The notes beneath the pieces were generated by a model. It saw only the letters and a list, made by a program, of their open reading frames with translations, was not told where the DNA came from and did no database searches. A program made the translations under genes and the position numbers. Shown here piece after piece: positions 1 to 6,057 of a stretch of DNA of 6,223 bases. The stretch spans positions 1-6,223 of the forward strand of contig CALCTA010000080.1 in NCBI GenBank assembly GCA_937893945.1. The letters are read 5' to 3'. Origin of the DNA: an uncultured Clostridia bacterium (GTDB lineage Bacteria; Bacillota; Clostridia; Oscillospirales; CAG-272). The stretch's first letter is position 1. The number at the start of each line of letters is the position of its first letter.

Positions 1-103
1 GTCGCCGAGGAAAACTTGCCGCTGAGCGAAGCGAAGCAGTAAGTCCTTCTGCCCCAATTTGTCTTTTAAAACCTTTTTAATGGATAGAGGCGACAATAAT
101 ATA
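1..103. other. Downstream flank of the leftward unit: imperfect hairpin, possible tail of an incoming gene
   Basis: No complete gene is visible here. On the plus strand, positions 1-42 read as an open tail ending in TAA (VAEENLPLSEAKQ-stop), which could be the C-terminus of a gene entering from the left. A second plus frame is open to 80, so neither is secure. An imperfect hairpin pairs 15-23 (CTTGCCGCT) with 35-43 (AGCAGTAAG), with one mismatch and one G-U pair. The GC-rich run at 18-39 next to AT-rich sequence looks like a remnant of a dispersed intergenic repeat. No T-run terminator for the leftward operon can be seen. Confidence 0.25.
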
Positions 104-592
104 TTAGTTCTCAAGCAAATATAAAATATATTTTTGTATGCTCTCATCAATTGCCATCCATCTTCCTATAGGAGGATTTTTTAATGCCGAAAATCCGATC
201 TTATGTATTTCCTCGGGCTTATTATTTTCTAAGACGACATATAAAATTTGTTGATCAATATTCACATCAACTATTGTCCAAAGTTCTTCTTTGGGAGAAA
301 GCATTTTTTCACCGATCAAAACATCTTTTTTGCTTGGTAGCTTTGGCGGCTGTTTGGGAGGCGCGTCGAAGTTTTTCGATTCATCCATTTTAGTTGCGTT
401 ACCATTTGTGTGGCTTTTTTCTTTATATTCATCGCAATGTGCCGATCCCGTACACCGATGCCCTTTAATCGAACAAAAGCCACTTTTGCTTTTTATATGT
501 CGAAAGTATATGCATCGAGTTGCCTGCCTCTTTGTCCCATCTGATTTTAAAACTGCTATATGCCAAGGGGAATCCTTTATGCCATATCCCAT
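104..592 (-). CDS. Uncharacterised four-cysteine (putative zinc knuckle) protein, second gene of the nuclease unit
   Basis: 162 aa; function not recognised. The N-terminal ~60 residues hold four cysteines (C27, C40, C47, C53) with histidines at 45 and 52. Around C47 the sequence reads RCTGSAHC, which resembles a small structural zinc site; metal binding is inferred. Residues ~58-90 are a Lys/Pro/Asn-rich, probably flexible linker. Residues ~90-162 form a compact beta-rich segment (VLIGEKML, LWTIVDVNI, ILYVVLENN). There is no signal peptide or membrane helix, so it is probably cytoplasmic. The ATG start at 592 is well supported: AAGGAG (600-605 on the minus strand) lies 7 nt upstream. It begins 17 bp after the stop of the nuclease gene, so the two are almost certainly co-transcribed. 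Possible roles are partner, specificity or inhibitor subunit, or an unrelated passenger; the sequence does not decide. Plus-strand frames across it are shadows. Confidence 0.75.
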   Translation of the reverse strand: MGYGIKDSPWHIAVLKSDGTKRQATRCIYFRHIKSKSGFCSIKGHRCTGSAHCDEYKEKSHTNGNATKMDESKNFDAPPKQPPKLPSKKDVLIGEKMLSPKEELWTIVDVNIDQQILYVVLENNKPEEIHKIGFSALKNPPIGRWMAIDESIQKYILYLLEN

Positions 593-599
593 TTTTTTG

Positions 600-605
600 C
601 TCCTT
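600..605 (-). promoter_or_regulatory. Ribosome binding site of the four-cysteine protein
   Basis: AAGGAG on the minus strand, 7 nt before the ATG at 592. It lies in the 17-bp gap after the nuclease stop codon (610-612). It fixes the start and supports coupled expression of the two genes. Confidence 0.8.
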
Positions 606-609
606 GCTT

Positions 610-1656
610 TTATTTGCCTACTTTGTCTATTTTATAGCCAAGAGATCTCGCTCGATCAATAAAGTCTCCTATATTTGCTTTACCCCATTGAGTGCAAACC
701 CATACGGGACCGTCAAGCAGATATATAGGATTTTTAGTGTGATATCTTTTTTCGGGATCGCTTCGCTTTGCTCTTGCCTCTGCTGGTGTAGCTACAACTC
801 CTGTAGAGCCTTGTAACTTATCAGTAAATACGCTTTTTAACATGGAATAAGAGATAGAGGGATTGTCTTTTACATATGCTTTTACGACCGCAAGAACTAG
901 TTGACTTTTTCCATATGTATTGTTTTGAAAACAATATCTGGAATAATCCATTCCGCCACTGCTTCTATCTGTTTTGAGGGGTTCATCTATTGCGACTTCT
1001 TCGTGCTTGATGACAGATAGTTTTTCTCTTACCTCTATTGAAATGTTTTTCAAAACAAAATTGATTTCTTCTGCGGAGTAATAATCTTCGAGATATAGTT
1101 TTATTACCTCTGTTACATTCTCTGATGTAAGCTCATTTTTTATTTTTTGCACATTGCTGTCAAAACTTGACTTTGTATCAATGAATTGTTCCAAAAGGTT
1201 TTTTGAAAAATTTGATTTTTGAAACAATTCTACAAACTTTTCTCCGTCCGGATTGTTTTCCGTAAATGCTATTTCAGTTTTCTTTACTATATCATTCACA
1301 TAGTCATATATAAAAACGTAAATCTTCTTGCACACTAAAATTCCGACAGAAAGCCTCAGTTGCTTCAAATAACTTATAAGTTGCTCCTGCATATCGTTTG
1401 AAAACGGCAGACTGTATTGTTTTAATTCCACATCAAACAGATCTTTCTTGTTTACTCTTATAATAATGTCTGGAATTCCTCGTTCCCTTGTTCCAAAATG
1501 AACATTTCGTTGAGAATCAATTTCACCTAGAAGGCTACTATATCCCAATAATTCTTTAAAATAATTTTCCCATTCCTCTTGTATTTCGCTTTCAGGAGAG
1601 TTTTTGATCTCATTATAACGAGAAGCGATAATGTTCCATTTTTCTGCGATTGTCAT
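610..1656 (-). CDS. PD-(D/E)XK nuclease-like protein (HsdR_N-type) with an extra C-terminal domain
   Basis: 348 aa from the ATG at 1656. The N-terminal ~160 residues resemble the type I restriction HsdR N-terminal nuclease fold. A helix EEWENYFKELLGY (27-39) leads into IPDIIIR (61-67) and FDVELKQ (74-80), giving P62-D63 and E77-x-K79 as the PD...ExK signature. Then comes QEQLISYLKQL...VGILVCKKIYVFIYD (90-118), the helix-strand pattern typical of this fold. A middle helical stretch (~140-235) follows. The last ~100 residues (~246-345) form a separate domain containing LQGSTGVV, WVCTQWG (319-325) and a closing FIDRARSLGYKI helix. No helicase or methylase follows, so this is not a complete type I system. 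An in-frame TTG at 1719 would add 21 residues, but it lies inside the likely -35 box and has a weak RBS; AGGG (1665-1668) sits 8 nt before the ATG. The gene is AT-rich compared with the ddh side, suggesting transfer. Catalysis is inferred. Confidence 0.8.
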   Translation of the reverse strand: MTIAEKWNIIASRYNEIKNSPESEIQEEWENYFKELLGYSSLLGEIDSQRNVHFGTRERGIPDIIIRVNKKDLFDVELKQYSLPFSNDMQEQLISYLKQLRLSVGILVCKKIYVFIYDYVNDIVKKTEIAFTENNPDGEKFVELFQKSNFSKNLLEQFIDTKSSFDSNVQKIKNELTSENVTEVIKLYLEDYYSAEEINFVLKNISIEVREKLSVIKHEEVAIDEPLKTDRSSGGMDYSRYCFQNNTYGKSQLVLAVVKAYVKDNPSISYSMLKSVFTDKLQGSTGVVATPAEARAKRSDPEKRYHTKNPIYLLDGPVWVCTQWGKANIGDFIDRARSLGYKIDKVGK

Positions 1657-1689
1657 ATTTGTATCCCTTGCCTTCAAAATGATTTTTCT

Positions 1690-1719
1690 TATATATCTAA
1701 TATACGACAAAAATTTCAA
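1690..1719 (-). promoter_or_regulatory. Putative promoter of the nuclease/Cys4 unit
   Basis: On the minus strand TTGAAA (1714-1719) and TATATA (1690-1695) are separated by 18 bp. This would start transcription near 1683, about 27 nt before the ATG at 1656. The region is AT-rich, so other -10 choices are possible. Confidence 0.45.
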
Positions 1720-1776
1720 AAATACTTCTTTATAAAATAAATACTTTAAAGCAGTGTGTTTGTCGTGCGGGCTTCT

Positions 1777-1786
1777 AAGAGCTCTT
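1777..1786. repeat. 10-bp palindrome AAGAGCTCTT in the divergent intergenic region
   Basis: AAGAGCTCTT is perfectly self-complementary. It lies 10 bp before the -35 box of the rightward promoter, a position where a regulator could bind. It is short enough to be chance. Confidence 0.25.
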
Positions 1787-1796
1787 TTTCTTTCTC

Positions 1797-1825
1797 TTGA
1801 TTTCTCTCCAAAATTATGCTATAAT
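1797..1825 (+). promoter_or_regulatory. Extended -10 promoter of the small membrane protein gene
   Basis: TTGATT (1797-1802), a 17-bp spacer and a consensus TATAAT (1820-1825) preceded by TGC (1817-1819) make a near-ideal vegetative sigma promoter with an extended -10. The expected start point is near 1832, leaving a leader of about 17 nt that contains the RBS. Confidence 0.75.
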
Positions 1826-1848
1826 AATGCAAAGAGAGGTGGTAGGCT

Positions 1849-2373
1849 GTGAAGAAACAAACAATTACAAAACAGGATATACAAGAAGACCTTTTGACCG
1901 AGCTTAATAAAAGAAGGATTCTTGCGATCTGGCTGACCTCCGTTTTGTGCGTGTCGATGCTTTTGTTCGTCGTGTATATTATCGCTTACGTAAACGGTGC
2001 AGATCTGCAAAGCGACCGTCCTTTCTTTTTTGCCCCTACCGTTGCAATGCCCGTCGGCGCTTGCATAATTCTGTTTTTGGCTATCTTTCTTGCCTTATAC
2101 TACTACTTGGATCTTTATAAAATAAAAACGGGGAAGATAGAAATTACAGAAGAAAAGCTTTGCCAAAAAGCGATAGAAAGTGTTTCGTATTATCGCCGAT
2201 CAGAAAAAGAAAACGCGCTGTACTTCCCTCAGGGCAGAGTTGCGGTGAATGAAAAGGTTTATTCGTGCTCAAATATCGGGGACTCCTTTTACATCGTTTT
2301 TTTGAACTCAAAAAAGAAACCGTCTTGTGTTTATCATACGAAATATTATGAGATAGACACGCCGCAGGGGTAA
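1849..2373 (+). CDS. Small two-helix membrane protein of unknown function
   Basis: 174 aa, starting at GTG 1849. The start is supported by GAGGTGG (1836-1842), 6 nt upstream, and by a strong promoter just before it. A charged N-terminus (1-23) is followed by two hydrophobic segments, roughly 24-48 and 62-87, joined by a short polar loop. The C-terminal half (~88-174) is soluble and, by the positive-inside rule, probably cytoplasmic. Its beta-strand-like sequence (KIEITEEKLCQKA, ALYFPQGRVAV, DSFYIVFLNSKKK) resembles the helical-hairpin-plus-beta-domain layout common in uncharacterised Clostridia membrane proteins; this comparison is from memory. No enzymatic motif is seen. It has its own promoter, diverges from the nuclease unit, and lies 98 bp before the next gene, which also has a promoter, so it is probably monocistronic. 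No clear terminator follows. Confidence 0.7.
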   Translation: MKKQTITKQDIQEDLLTELNKRRILAIWLTSVLCVSMLLFVVYIIAYVNGADLQSDRPFFFAPTVAMPVGACIILFLAIFLALYYYLDLYKIKTGKIEITEEKLCQKAIESVSYYRRSEKENALYFPQGRVAVNEKVYSCSNIGDSFYIVFLNSKKKPSCVYHTKYYEIDTPQG

Positions 2374-2412
2374 AGCACTACTGCAAAAAATACACCCCTT
2401 GCCCGCCTACAC

Positions 2413-2440
2413 CTGACCGATTCCCAAACTATGATATAAT
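2413..2440 (+). promoter_or_regulatory. Extended -10 promoter of the kinase gene
   Basis: A consensus TATAAT (2435-2440) is preceded by TGA (2432-2434), an extended -10. The best -35 is CTGACC (2413-2418) with a 16-bp spacer, matching TTGACA at four of six positions. Transcription would start near 2447, with GAGGA (2460-2464) as RBS 7 nt before the ATG at 2472. Confidence 0.6.
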
Positions 2441-2471
2441 CTAACCAACAAACAAAACCGAGGATCTACGT

Positions 2472-3545
2472 ATGGAAAGAAAAAACAAGACGCGCGAGTT
2501 GCTCATAAAACATTTTGAAAAATACCCTGAGTTGCGTGCCGAGGATATTTTTAAGTTTATATTCCAAAGCGCGTTCGGCTGTGAGCATCTTGTATCAAAC
2601 GAGGCGGCGGCGCTTGAGTATATCAAAAAAGAATATTCGTCGCTCTCGGACGATGTCGCGGAGAGGGTAGAGAAGCTCGACGGAGAATACAGCCGAGTTC
2701 ACCTTTCCTGCCTTAGAGACGGGCTCTCTCCCGAAACTCTCGCGAGACTATTCTTCCTTTCTGCGAAAAAAGAGGAAAACGGGGCAGAGGAGCTTATTGA
2801 GAAGCTCGGAGTTGCAACAGAGCTTGTCAGAGAGGGAATTATTCGACTTGATCGCGAGAAATTTGAGAAAAAGCTTGACGAGTGGAGAGCAGCGGGATAT
2901 CCCGCAGTGCATCATTCTGATGCGTTCCGCTCGGAGTACCACCCTGCATACCGCGTAATATCCGATAGATTCGTCGCGTTTTTGCCGCTTTTTGAGAGGA
3001 TAGACAGTCTTTGTCGCGAGCAGGAGCGCGTTGTTGTCGCCATCGAGGGAGGAAGCGCGAGCGGCAAGAGCACGCTTGCTGATATGCTTTCCGAAATATA
3101 CGACTGCAATATTTTCCACATGGACGATTTCTTCCTGCGCCCCGAGCAGCGCACGTCAGAGCGCCTTTCGGAGATTGGCGGAAATATTGACAGAGAGCGC
3201 TTTGAAGAAGAGGTAGCCCTGCCGCTTAAGCGCAATGATAATATTTGCTTCAGGCGCTTTGACTGTCAGAGTCAGACCTTAGGAGAGCCGATCGAGGTTG
3301 CTCCAAAGCGCATTACGGTAGTTGAGGGTGTATATTCGATGCATCCGTCCTTCTCGCGCTATTACGACCTCTCGGTGTTCTTGGAAATTGATTCTGACCT
3401 GCAAAGAAAACGGATAATGCTCCGCAACTCACCTATCTTCGCAAAAAGATTTTTTGAAGAATGGATACCGCTTGAGGAGAGATATTTTTCTCTCACAGAT
3501 ACCGAAACGCGCGCAGACATAATAATACCGATAAAGGAAAAATAA
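2472..3545 (+). CDS. Uridine kinase-like P-loop kinase with an uncharacterised N-terminal domain
   Basis: 357 aa, in two parts. Residues ~1-175 form a helical domain of unknown function with distinctive patches: FQSAFGCEHLVS (31-42), LDGEYSRVHLS (69-79), and YPAVHHSDAFRSEYHPAYRV (143-162). Residues ~186-357 are a uridine kinase/phosphoribulokinase-like P-loop domain. It has Walker A GGSASGKST (193-201), HMDDFF with D218/D219 in the usual catalytic position, GGNIDRERF (236-244), strand VVEGVYS (283-289) and a lid-like LQRKRIMLRN (310-319). It probably phosphorylates a nucleoside or other small hydroxyl compound using ATP or GTP, in the cytoplasm. The substrate cannot be read from sequence, so no symbol is given; udk proteins are much shorter (~210 aa). 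The start is supported by GAGGA (2460-2464). A strong terminator follows, so it is likely monocistronic. Confidence 0.8.
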   Translation: MERKNKTRELLIKHFEKYPELRAEDIFKFIFQSAFGCEHLVSNEAAALEYIKKEYSSLSDDVAERVEKLDGEYSRVHLSCLRDGLSPETLARLFFLSAKKEENGAEELIEKLGVATELVREGIIRLDREKFEKKLDEWRAAGYPAVHHSDAFRSEYHPAYRVISDRFVAFLPLFERIDSLCREQERVVVAIEGGSASGKSTLADMLSEIYDCNIFHMDDFFLRPEQRTSERLSEIGGNIDRERFEEEVALPLKRNDNICFRRFDCQSQTLGEPIEVAPKRITVVEGVYSMHPSFSRYYDLSVFLEIDSDLQRKRIMLRNSPIFAKRFFEEWIPLEERYFSLTDTETRADIIIPIKEK

Positions 3546-3554
3546 AATATCCGT

Positions 3555-3584
3555 ACGGGAGGCGTTTCGCCTCCCGTTTGTTTT
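3555..3584 (+). terminator. Intrinsic terminator after the kinase gene
   Basis: A perfect 10-bp stem, ACGGGAGGCG (3555-3564) pairing with CGCCTCCCGT (3568-3577) around a TTT loop, is followed by TTTGTTTT. It begins 9 bp after the kinase stop. This is a textbook factor-independent terminator that separates the kinase transcript from ddh. Confidence 0.9.
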
Positions 3585-3591
3585 GCACCAA

Positions 3592-3627
3592 TTTGTCTGT
3601 AGGGGAGACCTCTCCCCTACAGACAAA
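3592..3627. repeat. Perfect 17-bp inverted repeat with a 2-nt spacer (REP-like palindrome)
   Basis: TTTGTCTGTAGGGGAGA (3592-3608) is followed by CC and then its exact reverse complement (3611-3627). No T-run follows on either strand and a good terminator already sits 8 bp upstream. A REP-like or miniature mobile repeat is therefore more likely than a second terminator. Its copy number cannot be judged from this window. Confidence 0.75.
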
Positions 3628-3703
3628 ATATCAAATACCGCAATTAAAACGAAACGGATAACGCTCACGAACAAAACTTTTTAAAGAAATATATCCGAAA
3701 TTA

Positions 3704-3732
3704 TTGATTTTTTGACGTAGGTATGTTAAAAT
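3704..3732 (+). promoter_or_regulatory. Extended -10 promoter of the ddh operon
   Basis: TTGATT (3704-3709), a 17-bp spacer and TAAAAT (3727-3732) preceded by TGT (3724-3726). The predicted start is near 3739, giving a leader of about 24 nt. That is too short for a lysine riboswitch, and none is seen in 3628-3762. TTGACG at 3712-3717 is only 9 bp from this -10 and cannot pair with it. Confidence 0.6.
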
Positions 3733-3762
3733 AAACCGAATTCTTTTTACAGGAGAAAGCAT

Positions 3763-4755
3763 ATGAGTATTAAAGTTGGTATTTTTGGATACGGAAATCT
3801 CGGACGTGGCGTTGAGGCGGCTATCGGTCAGAATCCCGATATGGAGCTTGTCGCGGTGTTCACGAGAAGAGATCCTTCCACACTTAAGATAAAGACTAAA
3901 GGCGTTCCCGTTCTTTCTGCGGACAGAGCCTGCGACGAGGACGTAAAGGAAAAGATAGACGTTATGATCATCTGCGGCGGCTCGGCTACCGATCTGCCCG
4001 AGCAGACACCTGCCATTGCGGCAAATTATAACTGCATAGACAGCTTTGACACCCACGCGAAGATCCCCGAGCATTTTGACAGAGTCAGCGCCGCCGCAAA
4101 GCAGAGCGGCAAGGTCGCGGTCATCTCTTGCGGCTGGGATCCCGGAATGTTCTCGCTTCTCCGCCTTTATTCCGAGGCGGTGCTTCCCGAGGGCAACACC
4201 TACACCTTCTGGGGCAAGGGCGTAAGCCAGGGACACTCTGACGCTATCCGCAGAATAGAGGGCGTTCTTGACGCAAAGCAATATACAGTTCCCGTTCCCG
4301 AGGCGCTCAGAGCGGTAAGAGAGGGAGAGGATCCCGTGCTTACCACTCGCGAGAAGCACACGAGAGAGTGCTTCGTGGTTGCCGCCGAGGGAGCGGACAA
4401 GCAAAGAATTGAGCGTGAGATAAAGACGATGCCCAATTATTTTGCTGACTACGACACCACCGTCCACTTTATCAGCGCAGAGGAGCTTGCTCGCGATCAC
4501 TCGGGTATTCCTCACGGCGGCTTCGTTATCAGAAGCGGAAGAAGCGGACTTGAAAGACAGAACGGACACGTAATAGAGTTCTCGCTCAAGCTTGATTCCA
4601 ATCCCGAGTTCACCTCGTCTGTCCTTGTGGCGTTCGCTCGCGCGGCTGTCAGAATGAACGCAGAAGGAGCTAAGGGCGCGAAAACTCCGTTTGACATCCC
4701 CCCCTCTTATCTCTCGCCGAAGTCTCCCGACGAGCTTCGCAGAGAGCTGCTTTGA
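3763..4755 (+). CDS. ddh: meso-Diaminopimelate D-dehydrogenase
   Basis: 330 aa, close to the ~320 of Corynebacterium glutamicum Ddh, which it matches from end to end as recalled. It catalyses the NADPH-dependent reductive amination of L-2-amino-6-oxopimelate (from tetrahydrodipicolinate) to meso-diaminopimelate, a one-step bypass of the succinylase/acetylase routes to lysine and peptidoglycan precursor. Visible signatures are the Rossmann motif GYGNLG (9-14), R35-R36 in FTRRDP for NADPH phosphate binding, CGGSATDLPEQ (71-81), D93/D96 in IDSFDTH, CGWDPGMFS (123-131), WGKGVSQGHSDAIRRI (150-165), and IPHGGF around H251. The C-terminus FDIPPSYLSP is also typical. The ATG is preceded by AGGAGA (3751-3756) at 6 nt. 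It leads a probable operon with the oxidoreductase 27 bp downstream. Its presence implies a meso-DAP peptidoglycan. No truncation or missing key residue is seen. Confidence 0.96.
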   Translation: MSIKVGIFGYGNLGRGVEAAIGQNPDMELVAVFTRRDPSTLKIKTKGVPVLSADRACDEDVKEKIDVMIICGGSATDLPEQTPAIAANYNCIDSFDTHAKIPEHFDRVSAAAKQSGKVAVISCGWDPGMFSLLRLYSEAVLPEGNTYTFWGKGVSQGHSDAIRRIEGVLDAKQYTVPVPEALRAVREGEDPVLTTREKHTRECFVVAAEGADKQRIEREIKTMPNYFADYDTTVHFISAEELARDHSGIPHGGFVIRSGRSGLERQNGHVIEFSLKLDSNPEFTSSVLVAFARAAVRMNAEGAKGAKTPFDIPPSYLSPKSPDELRRELL

Positions 4756-4772
4756 AGAAATTGATCTGATTT

Positions 4773-4777
4773 GGAGG
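4773..4777 (+). promoter_or_regulatory. Ribosome binding site that decides the oxidoreductase start
   Basis: GGAGG lies 5 nt before the ATG at 4783. An in-frame TTG at 4771 would place this site inside the coding region, so the ATG is the real start. Confidence 0.85.
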
Positions 4778-4782
4778 TTTTT

Positions 4783-6012
4783 ATGCAAGGCAATATACGC
4801 ATAGGAGTATTTGGCACCTGGCGCGGCGCCGCATATATGAAAACTCTGCGAATGGTTGACGGCGCAGAGGTAGTCGCTATTTGCGACAAAAGTCAGAAAA
4901 GAATAGACGACGCTCTGGAGTTTGCGCCCGAGGGCGTAAAGATCTGCCGTGATTTTGACGAGCTGCTCGAGAGCGGTATTGATGCCGTTCTGCTCTGCAA
5001 CTATTTCCACGAGCATGCGCAGTTTGCTATTCGCGCGCTGAACAAGGGTATCCACGTGCTCAGCGAGACTATGGCGGCGGCAACGCCCGCGCTCTGCGTT
5101 GCGCTTTGCAGAGCGGTTGAGGAGAGCGGCTGTGTATATATGCTTGCGGAGAACTATCCTTTCGCAAAAAGCTCGCAGGAGCTGAAGCGCGTATGCGAGG
5201 GCGGCACGCTCGGAGAAATACTTTTTGCAGAGGGCGAGTACGTTCACCCGATGAGCGTAGAGCAGAATTTTGACTACAGCGACATAAGAATTCACGGTCG
5301 CTACCATTGGCGCAGATTTATGCCCGTAACCTACTATTGCTCTCATTCCATATCGCCTCTCATGCGCGCTACGGGACTTCGTCCTAAGAAGGTAATAGGC
5401 AAGGTCATCGGCGACACCCCCGAGAGAATGGAGGAATACGGCAGAGTGCGCGGCGACAGTGTCGGAGTGATGTTCGTTGAGATGTCAAACGGCGCGGTCT
5501 TCCGCACAAACGGAACGGCACACATGGCGTCTCACGGAAATTGGTTCAGAATAAGCGGTACTCGCGGTGCTATTGAGACTATTCGCGGCAAGCAGCAGAC
5601 GGTTCGTCTGACCTACAACGATTGGAGCATTCCCGAGGGTGCAGAGGCAGAAAAGATATACGAGCCCGAATGGAAGCAGGATGCCGAAAAGGCAAATCAG
5701 GCACGCCACGGCGGCGGAGATTATTGGATAGTCAAGCACTTTGCCGACTGTGTCCGCAAGGGCAAGGCAGACCCCACGCTTGACGTCTATTCGGCGGTCG
5801 ATATGGCGGCTGTCGGAATTTTCGCGTGGCGCAGTGCTTTGAACGGCTCAAAGGAAATGAAGATACCCAACTTCAGACTTGAAAGAGTGCGTAAAAAGTG
5901 GGAAAACGACAACCTCTCGCCCTTCCCCGATGAGAATGGAAACACCACCCTGCCGCATTGTATCCATAACCGCGACCTCGCCCGCGACATCCTCTCGCGC
6001 GATGAGGCGTGA
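4783..6012 (+). CDS. Gfo/Idh/MocA-family oxidoreductase lacking the EKP motif
   Basis: 409 aa from the ATG at 4783. The N-terminal Rossmann domain (~1-125) begins IRIGVFGTWRGAAY (5-18), with G8, G11 and G15 forming a variant dinucleotide-binding loop. It continues with CDKSQKRIDDA (34-44) and DAVLLCNYFHEHAQFAIRAL (67-86). The family's usual EKP appears as SETMA (94-98), so the lysine is replaced by T96. MLAENYPF (120-127), EGEYVHP (150-156) and TYYCSHSISPL (183-193) are typical of a sub-group of unknown substrate. H188 probably corresponds to the His of the family's HxxD motif, with S191 in place of Asp; this alignment is by eye. The C-terminal sheet domain ends near GGGDYWIVKHFADCV. The family acts on sugars, inositols and similar substrates with NAD(P), and the substrate here is unknown. 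It sits 27 bp after ddh with no promoter or terminator between, so it is probably co-transcribed. Confidence 0.9.
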   Translation: MQGNIRIGVFGTWRGAAYMKTLRMVDGAEVVAICDKSQKRIDDALEFAPEGVKICRDFDELLESGIDAVLLCNYFHEHAQFAIRALNKGIHVLSETMAAATPALCVALCRAVEESGCVYMLAENYPFAKSSQELKRVCEGGTLGEILFAEGEYVHPMSVEQNFDYSDIRIHGRYHWRRFMPVTYYCSHSISPLMRATGLRPKKVIGKVIGDTPERMEEYGRVRGDSVGVMFVEMSNGAVFRTNGTAHMASHGNWFRISGTRGAIETIRGKQQTVRLTYNDWSIPEGAEAEKIYEPEWKQDAEKANQARHGGGDYWIVKHFADCVRKGKADPTLDVYSAVDMAAVGIFAWRSALNGSKEMKIPNFRLERVRKKWENDNLSPFPDENGNTTLPHCIHNRDLARDILSRDEA

Positions 6013-6057
6013 AGTTAGTGGGAAGTTAGATTAGGAGACGCGAGGACGCGATTTTCT

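Noticed and set aside
51..64. GCCCCAATTTGTCT resembles GCACCAATTTGTCT at 3585-3598, suggesting a shared repeat
   Set aside because: Only an 11-nt exact core (CCAATTTGTCT) is shared. In about 6 kb on two strands several such matches are expected by chance, and the palindrome itself is not present at 51-64.
184..816. Overlapping plus-strand open frames of 69, 123 and 98 codons
   Set aside because: They lie opposite the four-cysteine protein and the nuclease C-terminus. Those genes have a strong RBS and recognisable motifs; the plus frames are Phe/Leu/Cys-rich shadows.
1657..1719. Longer nuclease starting at TTG 1719
   Set aside because: The TTG lies within the likely -35 element and lacks a good RBS. 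The 21 extra residues are basic and hydrophobic, and the ATG at 1656 has AGGG at 8 nt.
2374..2412. Possible terminator after the membrane protein (AGGGGT pairing with ACCCCT)
   Set aside because: The stem is only 6 bp with a ~25-nt loop and no T-run.
3628..3762. Lysine riboswitch upstream of ddh
   Set aside because: The predicted leader is about 24 nt, and no multi-helix structure or known lysine-box pattern is visible.
4771..4782. TTG start for the oxidoreductase (four extra residues)
   Set aside because: It would place the GGAGG RBS inside the coding sequence.
3631..5346. A 571-codon open frame on the minus strand, antisense to ddh and part of the oxidoreductase gene
   Set aside because: It overlaps two genes with clear family matches and good RBSs, has no motif, and its Arg/Ala/Ser/Leu-rich product is typical of a shadow frame opposite G+C-biased codons.
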